From NCBI GenBank assembly GCA_022360075.1, contig JAKSDN010000970.1, positions 1 through 12,147 of the forward strand: a DNA stretch of 12,147 bases, written 5' to 3'. Below are positions 1-7,368 of the stretch, piece after piece (within the stretch, counting starts at the first letter, position 1; the number at the start of each line of letters is the position of its first letter). Under the pieces are notes generated by a model, which did no database searches, had not been told where the DNA came from, and was given only the letters and a program-made list of their open reading frames with translations. The translations under genes and the position numbers were made by a program. This stretch comes from Kiloniellales bacterium. Its GTDB lineage: Bacteria; Pseudomonadota; Alphaproteobacteria; Kiloniellales; JAKSDN01.

Positions 1-212
1 AGCGGGCTTTTTTCATGCCGCGCCTGTTCGACAACAATTCGTTCGAGCAGTGGCTTGCCGACGGCGAGCGGGAAACCGGCGAACGCGCCCGGGACTACGC
101 GCGAAAGCTCCTGTCCGAGTATGAGGAGCCGAAGCTGGACGGAGCGAAGGACGAAGAGCTGCGAGACTTCATCGCTCGGCGCGAGCGGGAGGTCCGGGGC
201 GAGGTCGCGTAG
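1..212 (+). CDS. MttB-family (trimethylamine methyltransferase-like) protein, C-terminal end only
   Basis: This is the 3' end of a gene that enters from the left edge. The frame is open from base 3 and ends at TAG 210-212. The ATG at 15 gives 65 residues, but the frame continues upstream of it (R-A-F-F before the Met) and no ribosome binding site precedes it, so I read this as an internal Met. The tail has the pattern I associate with MttB-family C-termini: a MPRLFD.NSFEQW motif, then an acidic/Arg-rich helix, an EYE.P.LD segment and a final DEELRDFIARRERE helix. MttB-family proteins transfer a methyl group from quaternary or tertiary amines to a corrinoid protein. Most non-methanogen members lack pyrrolysine and act on compounds such as betaines. 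The catalytic barrel lies outside the window, so neither substrate nor pyrrolysine status can be judged. The gene converges on the crotonase gene with 22 nt between stop codons. Confidence 0.75.
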   Translation, partial: RAFFMPRLFDNNSFEQWLADGERETGERARDYARKLLSEYEEPKLDGAKDEELRDFIARREREVRGEVA

Positions 213-217
213 GGGCC

Positions 218-231
218 GGCGCTGCTGCGCC
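218..231. terminator. Short GC hairpin between convergent genes
   Basis: A perfect 5-bp stem (GGCGC at 218-222, GCGCC at 227-231) with a TGCT loop sits in the 22-nt gap between the convergent MttB-like and crotonase stop codons. It could serve as a compact bidirectional terminator. There is no clean T-tract on either side, so this is a position-based guess. Confidence 0.25.
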
Positions 232-234
232 GCC

Positions 235-981
235 TTACCTCTTCTTCTTGGCCATCGCCTTCTCGCGGTAGGCGGCGATCCGGTCCTTTAGCCCAGGGCG
301 TCCGGCGGTGGCGACGATGGCGGCGGTGTCTTCATTGCGCGTGTCCGCCGTCGTCAGCTCGAGCATATCGCGCAGGGCTCGCGGCGGCAGGACGCTCGCC
401 CGCTGATACGAGGCTTCGACGAGCGCCGGCCAGGCCTCCGTTTCGGCCATGTCGCTCGCCAAGCCGCAGTCCAGAGCCTTCTGGGCGGAGGCGATCTTGG
501 TGTCGATGAGCAGGTCGCGCGCGGCGTCCTGGCCGATCAGACGGGTGAGACGCCGGGTGCCGAGCGCGAGCTCGAAGTTCCAGCCGGGCATCCTGAACTT
601 GGCGTTCGGTGCGGCGACGCGGCGCCAGCAGGCCGCGAAGAGATCGGCGCCAGCGCCGACGACCTGTCCCTGCGCCAAGGCCATCATCGCGAAAGGCGCG
701 TGATGCACGCTCTGCAGTAGAGTCTCGATCCGCAGGAACCGCCAGAGCAGATCGCCGTCGCTGAGTTCCTCGAGATCGGAAAGATCGAAACCCGCGCAGA
801 AATGCCGTCCCTCGCCGCGCAGCACGCAGAGGCGCACGTCCTGTGCCGCCGAGAGCGCATCGATCAAGGCCTCGACCAACGCGGGGCTCAGGGCGTTGGC
901 GCTGTCGGGCCGGTTCAGCGTGAGCGAGAGGACTTCGCCCTGCTGCTCGACCCGCAGGACCGGGGCGCCTGCGGTCTGCAT
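235..981 (-). CDS. Enoyl-CoA hydratase/isomerase (crotonase) family protein, non-canonical active site
   Basis: A 248-residue crotonase-superfamily protein. I chose ATG 981 because the frame upstream, although open, runs through the CaiB gene, and because an AGAGG sits about 9 nt before it, overlapping the CaiB stop. The N-terminal strand with NRPDSANALS (23-32) and the first oxyanion-hole segment GRHFCAGFDLSDLEEL (58-73) are clear. The second segment reads GQVVGAGADL (105-114). Family members bind acyl-CoA thioesters and stabilise an enolate. In rat enoyl-CoA hydratase the two catalytic Glu residues (144 and 164) lie in GGGCEL and PE.LLG. Here the first position appears to be Asp113. The second region is shortened to PGWNFELALGTRRL (132-145), with Gly after the Pro, so ordinary water addition is doubtful. 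The C-terminus is Lys-rich (AMAKKKR). It is the last gene of the minus-strand cluster, 11 nt behind the CoA-transferase, and presumably acts on the CoA ester that enzyme makes. Confidence 0.88.
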   Translation of the reverse strand: MQTAGAPVLRVEQQGEVLSLTLNRPDSANALSPALVEALIDALSAAQDVRLCVLRGEGRHFCAGFDLSDLEELSDGDLLWRFLRIETLLQSVHHAPFAMMALAQGQVVGAGADLFAACWRRVAAPNAKFRMPGWNFELALGTRRLTRLIGQDAARDLLIDTKIASAQKALDCGLASDMAETEAWPALVEASYQRASVLPPRALRDMLELTTADTRNEDTAAIVATAGRPGLKDRIAAYREKAMAKKKR

Positions 982-992
982 GCCGTCGGCCT

Positions 993-2159
993 CTAGACGG
1001 GCATCATCGGTGTGCGCAGGCTCTCGGGGTCGATCCTTCCCAGCACCTCGTCCGTGTGCTCGCCCAAGGCTGGCGGCCCGGAGGCGATCGGCTGGCTTTT
1101 GCCATTGATCCGCAGCGGCGAGCCGAAGGTCTTGGTCCTCTGGCCGTTCGGCAGCGTGATCTCGTGGACCCAGCCCATGTGGGCGACCTGTGGGTCGCCG
1201 AGCGCCTGCGAGTAGCTGTTGATCGGGCTGCAGGGCACGCCGGCCTCGGCGAAGGCCGCGAGCCAGTGCGCCACGGGCTCGGTCTCGAAGACCGATTCCA
1301 AGGTGTCGCGGAGCGCCTCCTGGTTCTGCGCGCGCAAGGTCGGGGTCAGATAGCGCTCGTCCTGCTTGAGCTCGAGCAGGCCGACGACGTCGCAGACCTG
1401 ATGCCACAGGCTGTTGTTGCCCGCGGCCATGCCGAAGTAGCCGTTCTGCGCCCGGAAGGCCTGGTAGGGCGCGTTGCGCGGATGGGCCGAGCCGAGCTTG
1501 CGGGGGTCGAGGCCGGTGCCGAAGTACTCGCTCGTCTGGAGAGCGGCGACCGCCAAGGACGTGCCCAGCATCGAAACGTCCAAGTTCTGGCCTTTGCCCG
1601 TGCGCTGCCGCTCGTGGAGCGCCGAGACGACGCCGAACGCGCCGTAGAGCGCCGCCACGAAGTCGCAGAGCGGCACGCCGCACTTCGTGGGCGCGCCGCC
1701 CGGCTCCCCGGTGACGCTCATGATTCCGGACATGGCCTGCATGGTGAGGTCGAAGCCGCCTTGCTTGGCGCGCGGCCCGCTCTGGCCGAAGGCCGAGATC
1801 GCGCAGTAGATCAAGCTCGGCTTTTCCGCCGCCATGGTCTCGTAGTCGATCCCGAGGCGCGCCATGACGCCGGGCCGGAAGTTCTCGACCACGACATCGC
1901 TGTCCAGGATGATCGCCTTGGCCGCGTGGACACCCTCGTCCGTCTTCAGGTCGAGGACCACGGAGCGCTTGTTCCTGTTGATCGACGCGAAGTTCTCGCT
2001 GTAGCCGTCGTTGACCGGCGGCCACATGCGCATGGCATCGCCCGCGGGGCGCTCCACCTTGACGACCTCTGCGCCCATGTCCGCCAGCAGCATGGCGCAG
2101 AACGGGCCGGCCGCGATTTCGCAGAACTCGACGACCTTGATTCCTTCGAGCGACGGCAT
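993..2159 (-). CDS. CaiB/BaiF-family (class III) CoA-transferase
   Basis: A full-length 388-residue family III CoA-transferase. It would move CoA from a donor acyl-CoA to a carboxylic acid through an aspartyl anhydride intermediate, in the cytoplasm. Typical features are the N-terminal LEGIKVVEFCEIAAGPFC (4-21), LLADMGAEVVKVERP (24-38), the R.KRSVVLDLK stretch near 62-72, VVVENFRPGVMARLG (89-103), and GVPLCDFVAALYGA, whose Asp166 matches the catalytic Asp169 of formyl-CoA transferase. RTGKGQNLDVSM follows at 186-197 and HPRNAPYQAF lies near residue 225. Start ATG 2159 has an AGAGGA about 8 nt upstream. It lies between the cupin gene (55 nt) and the crotonase gene (11 nt). The substrate acid is not predictable from sequence. 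Pairing with a crotonase recalls carnitine CaiB/CaiD, and pairing with a thiol-dioxygenase-like cupin recalls CaiB-type 3-sulfinopropionate CoA-transferases. Family certain, substrate unknown. Confidence 0.94.
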   Translation of the reverse strand: MPSLEGIKVVEFCEIAAGPFCAMLLADMGAEVVKVERPAGDAMRMWPPVNDGYSENFASINRNKRSVVLDLKTDEGVHAAKAIILDSDVVVENFRPGVMARLGIDYETMAAEKPSLIYCAISAFGQSGPRAKQGGFDLTMQAMSGIMSVTGEPGGAPTKCGVPLCDFVAALYGAFGVVSALHERQRTGKGQNLDVSMLGTSLAVAALQTSEYFGTGLDPRKLGSAHPRNAPYQAFRAQNGYFGMAAGNNSLWHQVCDVVGLLELKQDERYLTPTLRAQNQEALRDTLESVFETEPVAHWLAAFAEAGVPCSPINSYSQALGDPQVAHMGWVHEITLPNGQRTKTFGSPLRINGKSQPIASGPPALGEHTDEVLGRIDPESLRTPMMPV

Positions 2160-2214
2160 GGTCGATCCTCTAGCTCCGGGTAAAGGTAGTGCGAACGAAC
2201 TGTAGGGCTGCGGC

Positions 2215-2775
2215 CTAGGCGCCGCCGTTCTTCGCCGCGGCGAAGCGGCGGTTGGCGTCTCTGAAGATCCGCCGGCTCTTGTCGAAGTCGAAGGGGCGCT
2301 CCTCGAGCGTCTCGGGGTCCCATTCGCTGCGCCCCGGCGCGAAGAAGTCGCCGCCGTAGACGTGCAGGGCCAAGGTCAGCTTCTCCACGGGATTGGTGAC
2401 GGAATGCACGATGTCGCGGCCGAGCGGCACGGCGGTTCCGGGCATCAGGCAGTCCGCGCCGGCCGCCTCGATCCTCCTGCCGTTCTTGCGCCAGAAGATG
2501 TTGTCCTCGCGGCCCGAATAGAGGCCGATCACCGCCCACATGTTGTGATTGTGCGGCATCAGGGTCATGAGAGGCGCCCAGGTGAAGTTGATGATCGTCA
2601 GATCGTCGCTCCGGTAGAGGCTCTGGAATCCCGCCTCCTCGGGCTCGCCCATCGCGGCCAGGACCGCGGCCGGGTCCGAGACGGCCTCCGCGACGACCTC
2701 GCGCACCGCCTTGTGGCTCTCGTCCTCGGCCCTCGCGGCTTTGCAGTCCTCGATGAAGCGATCAAGCTCGAACAT
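2215..2775 (-). CDS. Cysteine-dioxygenase-like cupin (predicted metal-dependent enzyme)
   Basis: A 186-residue single-domain cupin that I place among the cysteine-dioxygenase-like proteins (the COG5553 type). The first cupin motif is PHNHNMWAVIGLYSGRED (74-91), where His75 and His77 match CDO His86 and His88. The spacing from Trp66 to His75 equals that of CDO Trp77 to His86. The second motif GRDIVHSVTNP (119-129) supplies the third metal ligand, His124. ALHVYGGDFF (136-145) parallels the SLH.Y segment of CDO, so His138 and Tyr140 of the Ser-His-Tyr triad are kept while the Ser is Ala136. Arg55 may take the role of the carboxylate-binding Arg60. Thiol dioxygenases use Fe(II) and O2 to turn a thiol into a sulfinic acid. 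Whether this enzyme acts on a thiol, and which one, is inference. ATG 2775 has an AGGA upstream. The gene lies between the SDR and CoA-transferase genes, suggesting a catabolic rather than housekeeping role. Confidence 0.84.
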   Translation of the reverse strand: MFELDRFIEDCKAARAEDESHKAVREVVAEAVSDPAAVLAAMGEPEEAGFQSLYRSDDLTIINFTWAPLMTLMPHNHNMWAVIGLYSGREDNIFWRKNGRRIEAAGADCLMPGTAVPLGRDIVHSVTNPVEKLTLALHVYGGDFFAPGRSEWDPETLEERPFDFDKSRRIFRDANRRFAAAKNGGA

Positions 2776-2809
2776 GGTTCCGTCCTATCGTTCCCGGTCG
2801 GGTCGCAGC

Positions 2810-2836
2810 GGACGCTTCGCTCGACGGCGAGCGTCC
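2810..2836. other. Stable hairpin in the SDR-cupin spacer
   Basis: The 75-nt gap between the SDR and cupin genes is the longest inside the cluster. It contains a near-perfect stem-loop: GGACGCT (2810-2816) pairs with AGCGTCC (2830-2836), and after one bulged T, CGC (2818-2820) pairs with GCG (2827-2829) around a TCGACG loop. No T-tract follows on the minus strand, so it is not a classic intrinsic terminator. It could act as an mRNA processing or 3'-end protecting structure, or as an attenuator lowering expression of the three downstream genes. The pairing is seen directly; the role is inferred. Confidence 0.4.
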
Positions 2837-2850
2837 CCGACGCTAACCCC

Positions 2851-3603
2851 TCAGCAGGTGTAGTTCATGCCGATGCGGCCACCATCGACATAGATCGTCT
2901 CGCCGGTAATGTAGCTCGCCTTGGGGCTCGCCAGAAAGGCCACGACATCACCGATCTCGCGCGGGCTGCCCACGCGCTTCAGCGGGGTGCGGGACAGCAC
3001 CATCTTCATGGCCTCGGGGCTCGCGTTCACGCCGGCCATCATGTCGGTGTCGATCGAGCCGGGCCCGACCGCGTTGACCCGAATGTTGTGCGGGGCGAGG
3101 GCGAGCGCCGTCGCCTTGGTGAGTTGCATGATCCCGCCCTTGGTCGCGCAATAGGCGGCGATGGTCGGGATGGCGACCAGGGCGTTGATCGACGACATGT
3201 TGACGATGGCGCCCTCGATCTTGTTGGCGACCATGGTTCTCGCCGCGCGTTGGACGGCCAGGAAGGTCCCGGTGAGATTGACGTCGATCACGCGCCGGAA
3301 CTGCTCCAGCGTGGTCTCCAGGAAGTCCCCCGGCGCGGCGATGCCGGCGTTGTTCACCAGGATGGAGACCTTGCCGATGTCGGATTCGACCCGGTCGAAC
3401 AGGGTTGCGATCTGCGCCGGATCGCCCATGTCGCAGGCCAGCCCCACGGTATCGCCGCCCAACGTCGTCGCGGCGGCCTTCACGCCTTCCTCGTTGATGT
3501 CGGCCAGCACGATCCGCGCGCCGTCCTCCGCCAGGGCCTCGCCGCAGGCGTATCCGATCCCCTGCGCGCCGCCGGTAACCAGGGCGATGGGTTTCACGGT
3601 CAT
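2851..3603 (-). CDS. SDR-family NAD-dependent oxidoreductase
   Basis: A 250-residue classical short-chain dehydrogenase/reductase, the usual length. The cofactor motif TGGAQGIG is at 10-17, with Asp35 at the end of the second strand, which normally favours NAD(H) over NADP(H). NNAG is at 84-87 and Asn109, Ser138, Tyr151 and Lys155 form the complete catalytic tetrad (Y-C-A-T-K). The PG motif with IDTDM follows near 180-188, and the tail ends [13 protein letters not shown]. It should oxidise a secondary alcohol or reduce a carbonyl in the cytoplasm. Start ATG 3603 has GGAAAGTGAG upstream and is 12 nt behind the hyuB-like stop. Its job in the pathway cannot be told from sequence; a step between the oxidase/hydantoinase products and the CoA-dependent steps is plausible. 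Confidence 0.92.
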   Translation of the reverse strand: MTVKPIALVTGGAQGIGYACGEALAEDGARIVLADINEEGVKAAATTLGGDTVGLACDMGDPAQIATLFDRVESDIGKVSILVNNAGIAAPGDFLETTLEQFRRVIDVNLTGTFLAVQRAARTMVANKIEGAIVNMSSINALVAIPTIAAYCATKGGIMQLTKATALALAPHNIRVNAVGPGSIDTDMMAGVNASPEAMKMVLSRTPLKRVGSPREIGDVVAFLASPKASYITGETIYVDGGRIGMNYTC

Positions 3604-3615
3604 CTCACTTTCCGT

Positions 3616-5268
3616 CTATTGGTCGTCGCTCAAACGGTAGTCCGCCTCGGCCTGATCCGCGTCGATGTAGCCCGCGGCCAGGTCCGCGCGGACCTTGTCT
3701 CTGGAGCGCTCCGAGGGAGCGCCGTAGCCACCGCCGCCTGGGAGACGGAGGACGAGGCGGGCGCCGTTCGGCACCTTCTGGCGCCCCTTGCCGCGCAAGG
3801 GCGTGCCGTCCGCCAGCGCCACGACGCCGGCTGCACCGGCGCGCCCCCCGTCTCGGCCGCGTGCCGGATTCTCGATGCGGTCGAACATGGCGTTGAAATG
3901 AAACTCGTAGCCGTCCCGCGGCTCGATCTCGATCGTCTGGCCGAGCCCGCCGCGATGCCGGCCCGCGCCGCCCGATCCCTCGCGCAAGTCCTTGCGCCAT
4001 ACGACGATGGGGCCGACGTGCTCGGTCGCCTCGACGCTCATCGTCTTGACGCCCGAGGGGAAGGCCGTCGCCGAGAGCCCGTCGGAGCCGGGCCGGGCGC
4101 CTGTGCCGCCGGAATTGAACATCAGCATCTCGGCGCCCGGGAGATTGGAGCTTGGGTCGACGGGGCGCGCGCTGATCTGGATGTTCCAGAGCGCGCTGGC
4201 GCCCTCGGCCGGGACCTTGTCGGGAATGCACTGGTGCAAGGCCCCGAGCGCCACGTCCGGGACCAGATGCCCGAGGACGTGGCGCACCGAGACGGGCGCG
4301 GGTCTGCGGGCATTCAGGATGCAGCCCTCGGGGGCGGTGATCTCGAAGGGCTCGAGCGAGCCGCTGTTGTTGGGCACCTCGGGCGCGATGGCGCACTTCA
4401 GTCCGTAGCAGGCATAGGCGCGGGTGTAGACCATCGGCACGTTGACGCCGAGGCCGCTCATCCCACTGGTGCCGGCGAAATCGGCAAGCAGCCTGGCGCC
4501 CGCGACCCGCAGGACCACCTTCATCAGGACTGGGGCGTCGTAGCCGTCCACCTGCATCTCATTGCGATACTCCCCGGACGGCAGCGCGGCGATGCGGGTG
4601 CGGGTGGCCTTGCGGCTGGTGTCGATGATGAAGTCCGACAGGCCCTCGAGGTCGTCGATGCGGAACTCGTCCATCATCTCCTGCAGGCGCCGATCGCCCG
4701 CGGCGTTGCAGGCCTCCAGCGAGTGCAAGTCGCCCACGACCGCGTCGGGCGCGCGCACGTTGGCGCGCACGAAACGGATGACCTCCGACGACAAGGTGCC
4801 GCGATGCCTGAACTTCGTGATCGGAATCGTCAGGCCTTCCTCGTAGACGTCGTTCGCATCCGGGCCGAAGCCGCGTCCGCCGATATCGACCACGTGCGCC
4901 GTGCAGGCGAAGAAGCCCACGTGCCGGCCCTTGCGGAAGGCGGGGGTGACCATGGTGACGTCATGGAGGTGGCCCGTGCCCAGCCAGGGATCGTTCGTCA
5001 GATAGACGTCGCCTTCGAAGATGTTGTCGCGGCCGATCTCATCAATGAAATGCAGGACGCTCTCGGCCATCGCGTTCACGTGGCCCGGCGTGCCGGTCAC
5101 CGCCTGCGCCATCATCCGGCCGCGCAGGTCGAACAGTCCCGCCGACAGATCGCCCGCCTCGCGCACCGAGGTGGAGAAGGCCGTGCGGATCAGCGTGGTG
5201 GCCTGCTCCTCGACGACCGCGATCAAGCGGCTCCACATGATCTGGTAGTCGATGGAGGGGCCGCTCAT
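3616..5268 (-). CDS. hyuB: Hydantoinase B / oxoprolinase family subunit
   Basis: A 550-residue HyuB-family protein, normal length for the stand-alone subunit. Hallmarks are the N-terminal helix with RTAFSTSVREAGDLSAGLFD (28-47), NDPWLGTGHLHDVT (92-105), CTAHVVDIGG (122-131) and, toward the middle, the VPNNSGSLEPFEI and NARRPAPVSVRH segments. The Gly-rich C-terminal LPGGGGYGAPSER precedes the last helices. HyuB pairs with HyuA in ATP-dependent hydrolysis of cyclic amides (N-methylhydantoin, hydantoins, 5-oxoproline) and, in related complexes, in ATP-dependent carboxylation of ketones. The start is ATG 5268, inside the end of the hyuA-like gene, giving a 4-nt ATGA overlap that indicates translational coupling. 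The open frame extends upstream into the partner gene, but that part does not look like this family. Substrate unknown: oxoprolinase, hydantoinase and carboxylase members cannot be separated by eye. Confidence 0.93.
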   Translation of the reverse strand: MSGPSIDYQIMWSRLIAVVEEQATTLIRTAFSTSVREAGDLSAGLFDLRGRMMAQAVTGTPGHVNAMAESVLHFIDEIGRDNIFEGDVYLTNDPWLGTGHLHDVTMVTPAFRKGRHVGFFACTAHVVDIGGRGFGPDANDVYEEGLTIPITKFRHRGTLSSEVIRFVRANVRAPDAVVGDLHSLEACNAAGDRRLQEMMDEFRIDDLEGLSDFIIDTSRKATRTRIAALPSGEYRNEMQVDGYDAPVLMKVVLRVAGARLLADFAGTSGMSGLGVNVPMVYTRAYACYGLKCAIAPEVPNNSGSLEPFEITAPEGCILNARRPAPVSVRHVLGHLVPDVALGALHQCIPDKVPAEGASALWNIQISARPVDPSSNLPGAEMLMFNSGGTGARPGSDGLSATAFPSGVKTMSVEATEHVGPIVVWRKDLREGSGGAGRHRGGLGQTIEIEPRDGYEFHFNAMFDRIENPARGRDGGRAGAAGVVALADGTPLRGKGRQKVPNGARLVLRLPGGGGYGAPSERSRDKVRADLAAGYIDADQAEADYRLSDDQ

Positions 5269-7352
5269 GGCGCGGTCTCCTTTCGCTGCAGGAGAAGCGA
5301 GCCGTCGTGCTGGCCCGTCACGACGTAGCCCGAGGTCACGATGGTCGTGGTCTCCGCCTCGACCACGACGGCCGGGCCCGCGACCATCGTGCCGGGCCGC
5401 AGCGCCGCGCGGTCGACCTCGGCGGCCTGCACGGTCTCGCGCCGCGCCGCGTCGAAGAAGCTGCGGACGCCGTTCGAGGCGAGGGGATCGCCGGCCCGGA
5501 TCGGCGTCACCTCGGGGGCCTTCGGCAGGATCGTGCTCACGGTGATCGACCAGTTGGTCGCTTCGATCCCGAGCCCCTCGATCAACTGACCGAAAAGGCT
5601 GCGATAGCAGTCCTCGAAGGCCGTCCGCAGCGCTGCCGCGTCGCCGGGCTTGAAGGGCCGGTAGGGTAAGGTCACGGGGATCTCCCAGCCCTGGCCGGCG
5701 TAGCGCATCATCGCGGTCATCCTGGTCTCGGTGGCGGTATTGCCGGGGCCCGCCGTGACGAAGCCCATCGCCTCTGCCTCCAAGGCCGCGAGCTCGCGGT
5801 TGACCGCGTCCGCGTCGAAGGCGTCCAGGCGCTGGAATAAGCCTTTCGTGGCCTCGTAGGAGAAGGGCGCCTTGAGGAAGCCGACCGCCGAGCCCACGCC
5901 GGCGGCCGGCGGCACGATCAGCGAGGCGATGCCCAGCTTCTCGCACAGCCGGCAGGCATGCAACGGGGCGCCACCGCCAAAGGCGATCATCGTGAAGGCC
6001 TCGATGTCCCGGCCGTTCTCGACGGTGTGAACGCGCGCCGCGTTGGCCATGTTCTCGTCGACCATCTCCGTCACACCGAAAGCGGCTGCCTCCGGCTCGA
6101 GCCCCGTTGCCGCCGAGAGGTACGTCTCCAAGGCGTCTTCTGCCAGGGCCGTGGACAGCGGGATCGCGCCACCGGCGAAGTTGTCGGGATCGAGCCGGCC
6201 CAGCATCAGGTTGGCGTCGGTCACGGTCGGCTTGTCGCCGCCGCGCTGATAGCACGCGGGGCCGGGCTCGGAGGCGGCGCTGCGCGGGCCCACGCGGATC
6301 TGGCCCATACCGTCGATATGCGCGATCGAGCCGCCGCCCGCGCCGATCTCGACCATCTCGACCACCGGCGTCGAGACGGGCATGCCGGAGCCCTTCTTGA
6401 AGCGGTAGGTGCGCGCCACCTCGAAAGTGCTCGCGGTTTTGGGCGTACCGTCCTCGATCAGGCAGATCTTGGCGGTCGTGCCGCCCATGTCGAAGGACAG
6501 CACCTTGTCCAGGCGGTGCGCGTTAGCGAAATCGGCGGCGAAGATCGCGCCGCCCGCCGGTCCCGACTCCAGCAGTCGAACGGGCTGTTCGGCCGCCGTC
6601 TCCACGCTGATCAGGCCGCCGCCGGAGTGCATCATGAAGACCGGCGCCGAAACGCCGCGCTCGCCCAGCCGCGAGACCAGACGGCCCAGGTAGTCGGCCA
6701 CCATCGGCTGCACGTAGGCGTTGGCGATGACCGTGTTGAAGCGCTCGAACTCGCGCATTTGCGGCGAGATTATGGATGAGAGCGAGATCGAGAGGTCCGG
6801 GGCCGCCCGCCGCAGCGCCGCCGCGACCTGCCGCTCGTGCGAAGGGTTGGCATAGGCATGCAGGAAGCCCACGGCGACGGCCTCGTAGCCGCCGGCGAGA
6901 ACAGTCTCGACCAGCCGCTCCAGCTCCGCCGAATCGAGCGCCCGCAGGATGGTGCCCTCTGCGGCGACGCGTTCGCGCAGCGTGTAGCGATGCTCGCGCG
7001 AGACCAGCGGCTTGGGCAGCTCCAGGTTCAAGTCGTATTGCTCGAAGCGGTTCTCCGAGCGCATCTCGACGACGTCGCGAAAGCCCTCGGTCGTCACGAA
7101 AGCCAGCTTGGCGCCGCGGCGTTCGATCAGCGCGTTGGTGACCAGCGTCGTGCCGTGGATGACCTGGTCGATCTCGGCTATCGCGATGCGGGCGCTTCGC
7201 GCCGCCTTCTCGATGCCGTCGAGGATCGCCTGCTCCGGCTGCGCGTAGTTCGTCAGCACCTTGCAGGTGGCCATCCCGCCGGGATGCTCCAGCGCGACGT
7301 CGGTGAAGGTCCCGCCGATATCGATGCCCACGCGGACTCGGGGACCCGTCAT
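5265..7352 (-). CDS. hyuA: Hydantoinase A / oxoprolinase family ATPase subunit
   Basis: A 695-residue HyuA-family protein with an actin-like ATPase fold, usual length. The first phosphate loop is VGIDIGGTFTDVAL (8-21). HGTTLVTNALIERRG (66-80), GFRDVVEMR (90-98), FMMHSGGG (239-246), LLESGPAGG (260-268) and the second phosphate motif SFDMGGTTAK (286-295) follow in the expected order, and the IGAGGGSIA segment is also present. With HyuB it would phosphorylate or otherwise activate a cyclic amide for ring opening in the cytoplasm. Start ATG 7352 is well supported: GGGAGGG lies 5 nt before it. The stop codon of the upstream oxidase lies 16 nt before the start. The split HyuA + HyuB arrangement contrasts with the fused polypeptide of eukaryotic 5-oxoprolinase. 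Genes of this pair often occur with amino-acid oxidases and racemases; here a DadA-type oxidase precedes it. Confidence 0.94.
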   Translation of the reverse strand: MTGPRVRVGIDIGGTFTDVALEHPGGMATCKVLTNYAQPEQAILDGIEKAARSARIAIAEIDQVIHGTTLVTNALIERRGAKLAFVTTEGFRDVVEMRSENRFEQYDLNLELPKPLVSREHRYTLRERVAAEGTILRALDSAELERLVETVLAGGYEAVAVGFLHAYANPSHERQVAAALRRAAPDLSISLSSIISPQMREFERFNTVIANAYVQPMVADYLGRLVSRLGERGVSAPVFMMHSGGGLISVETAAEQPVRLLESGPAGGAIFAADFANAHRLDKVLSFDMGGTTAKICLIEDGTPKTASTFEVARTYRFKKGSGMPVSTPVVEMVEIGAGGGSIAHIDGMGQIRVGPRSAASEPGPACYQRGGDKPTVTDANLMLGRLDPDNFAGGAIPLSTALAEDALETYLSAATGLEPEAAAFGVTEMVDENMANAARVHTVENGRDIEAFTMIAFGGGAPLHACRLCEKLGIASLIVPPAAGVGSAVGFLKAPFSYEATKGLFQRLDAFDADAVNRELAALEAEAMGFVTAGPGNTATETRMTAMMRYAGQGWEIPVTLPYRPFKPGDAAALRTAFEDCYRSLFGQLIEGLGIEATNWSITVSTILPKAPEVTPIRAGDPLASNGVRSFFDAARRETVQAAEVDRAALRPGTMVAGPAVVVEAETTTIVTSGYVVTGQHDGSLLLQRKETAP

Positions 7353-7368
7353 GCCATCCCTCCCGGCC

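Noticed and set aside
235..2025. Possible fusion protein reading through into the crotonase from upstream
   Set aside because: The crotonase frame is open across the CaiB gene, but the upstream translation is Arg-rich shadow sequence of CaiB. The Met at 981 has its own ribosome binding site and begins the family alignment.
2362..5328. A 988-codon open frame on the plus strand
   Set aside because: It lies opposite four well-supported genes (cupin, SDR, hyuB and the end of hyuA), has Arg/Gly/Ala/His-rich low-complexity content and no recognisable domain. Long antisense frames are expected in such GC-rich coding DNA.
3616..6255. Possible 879-residue extended HyuB
   Set aside because: The upstream 330 or so residues are shadow translation of hyuA. 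The ATGA overlap at 5265-5268 and family-like N-terminus at MSGPSIDYQ fix the start.
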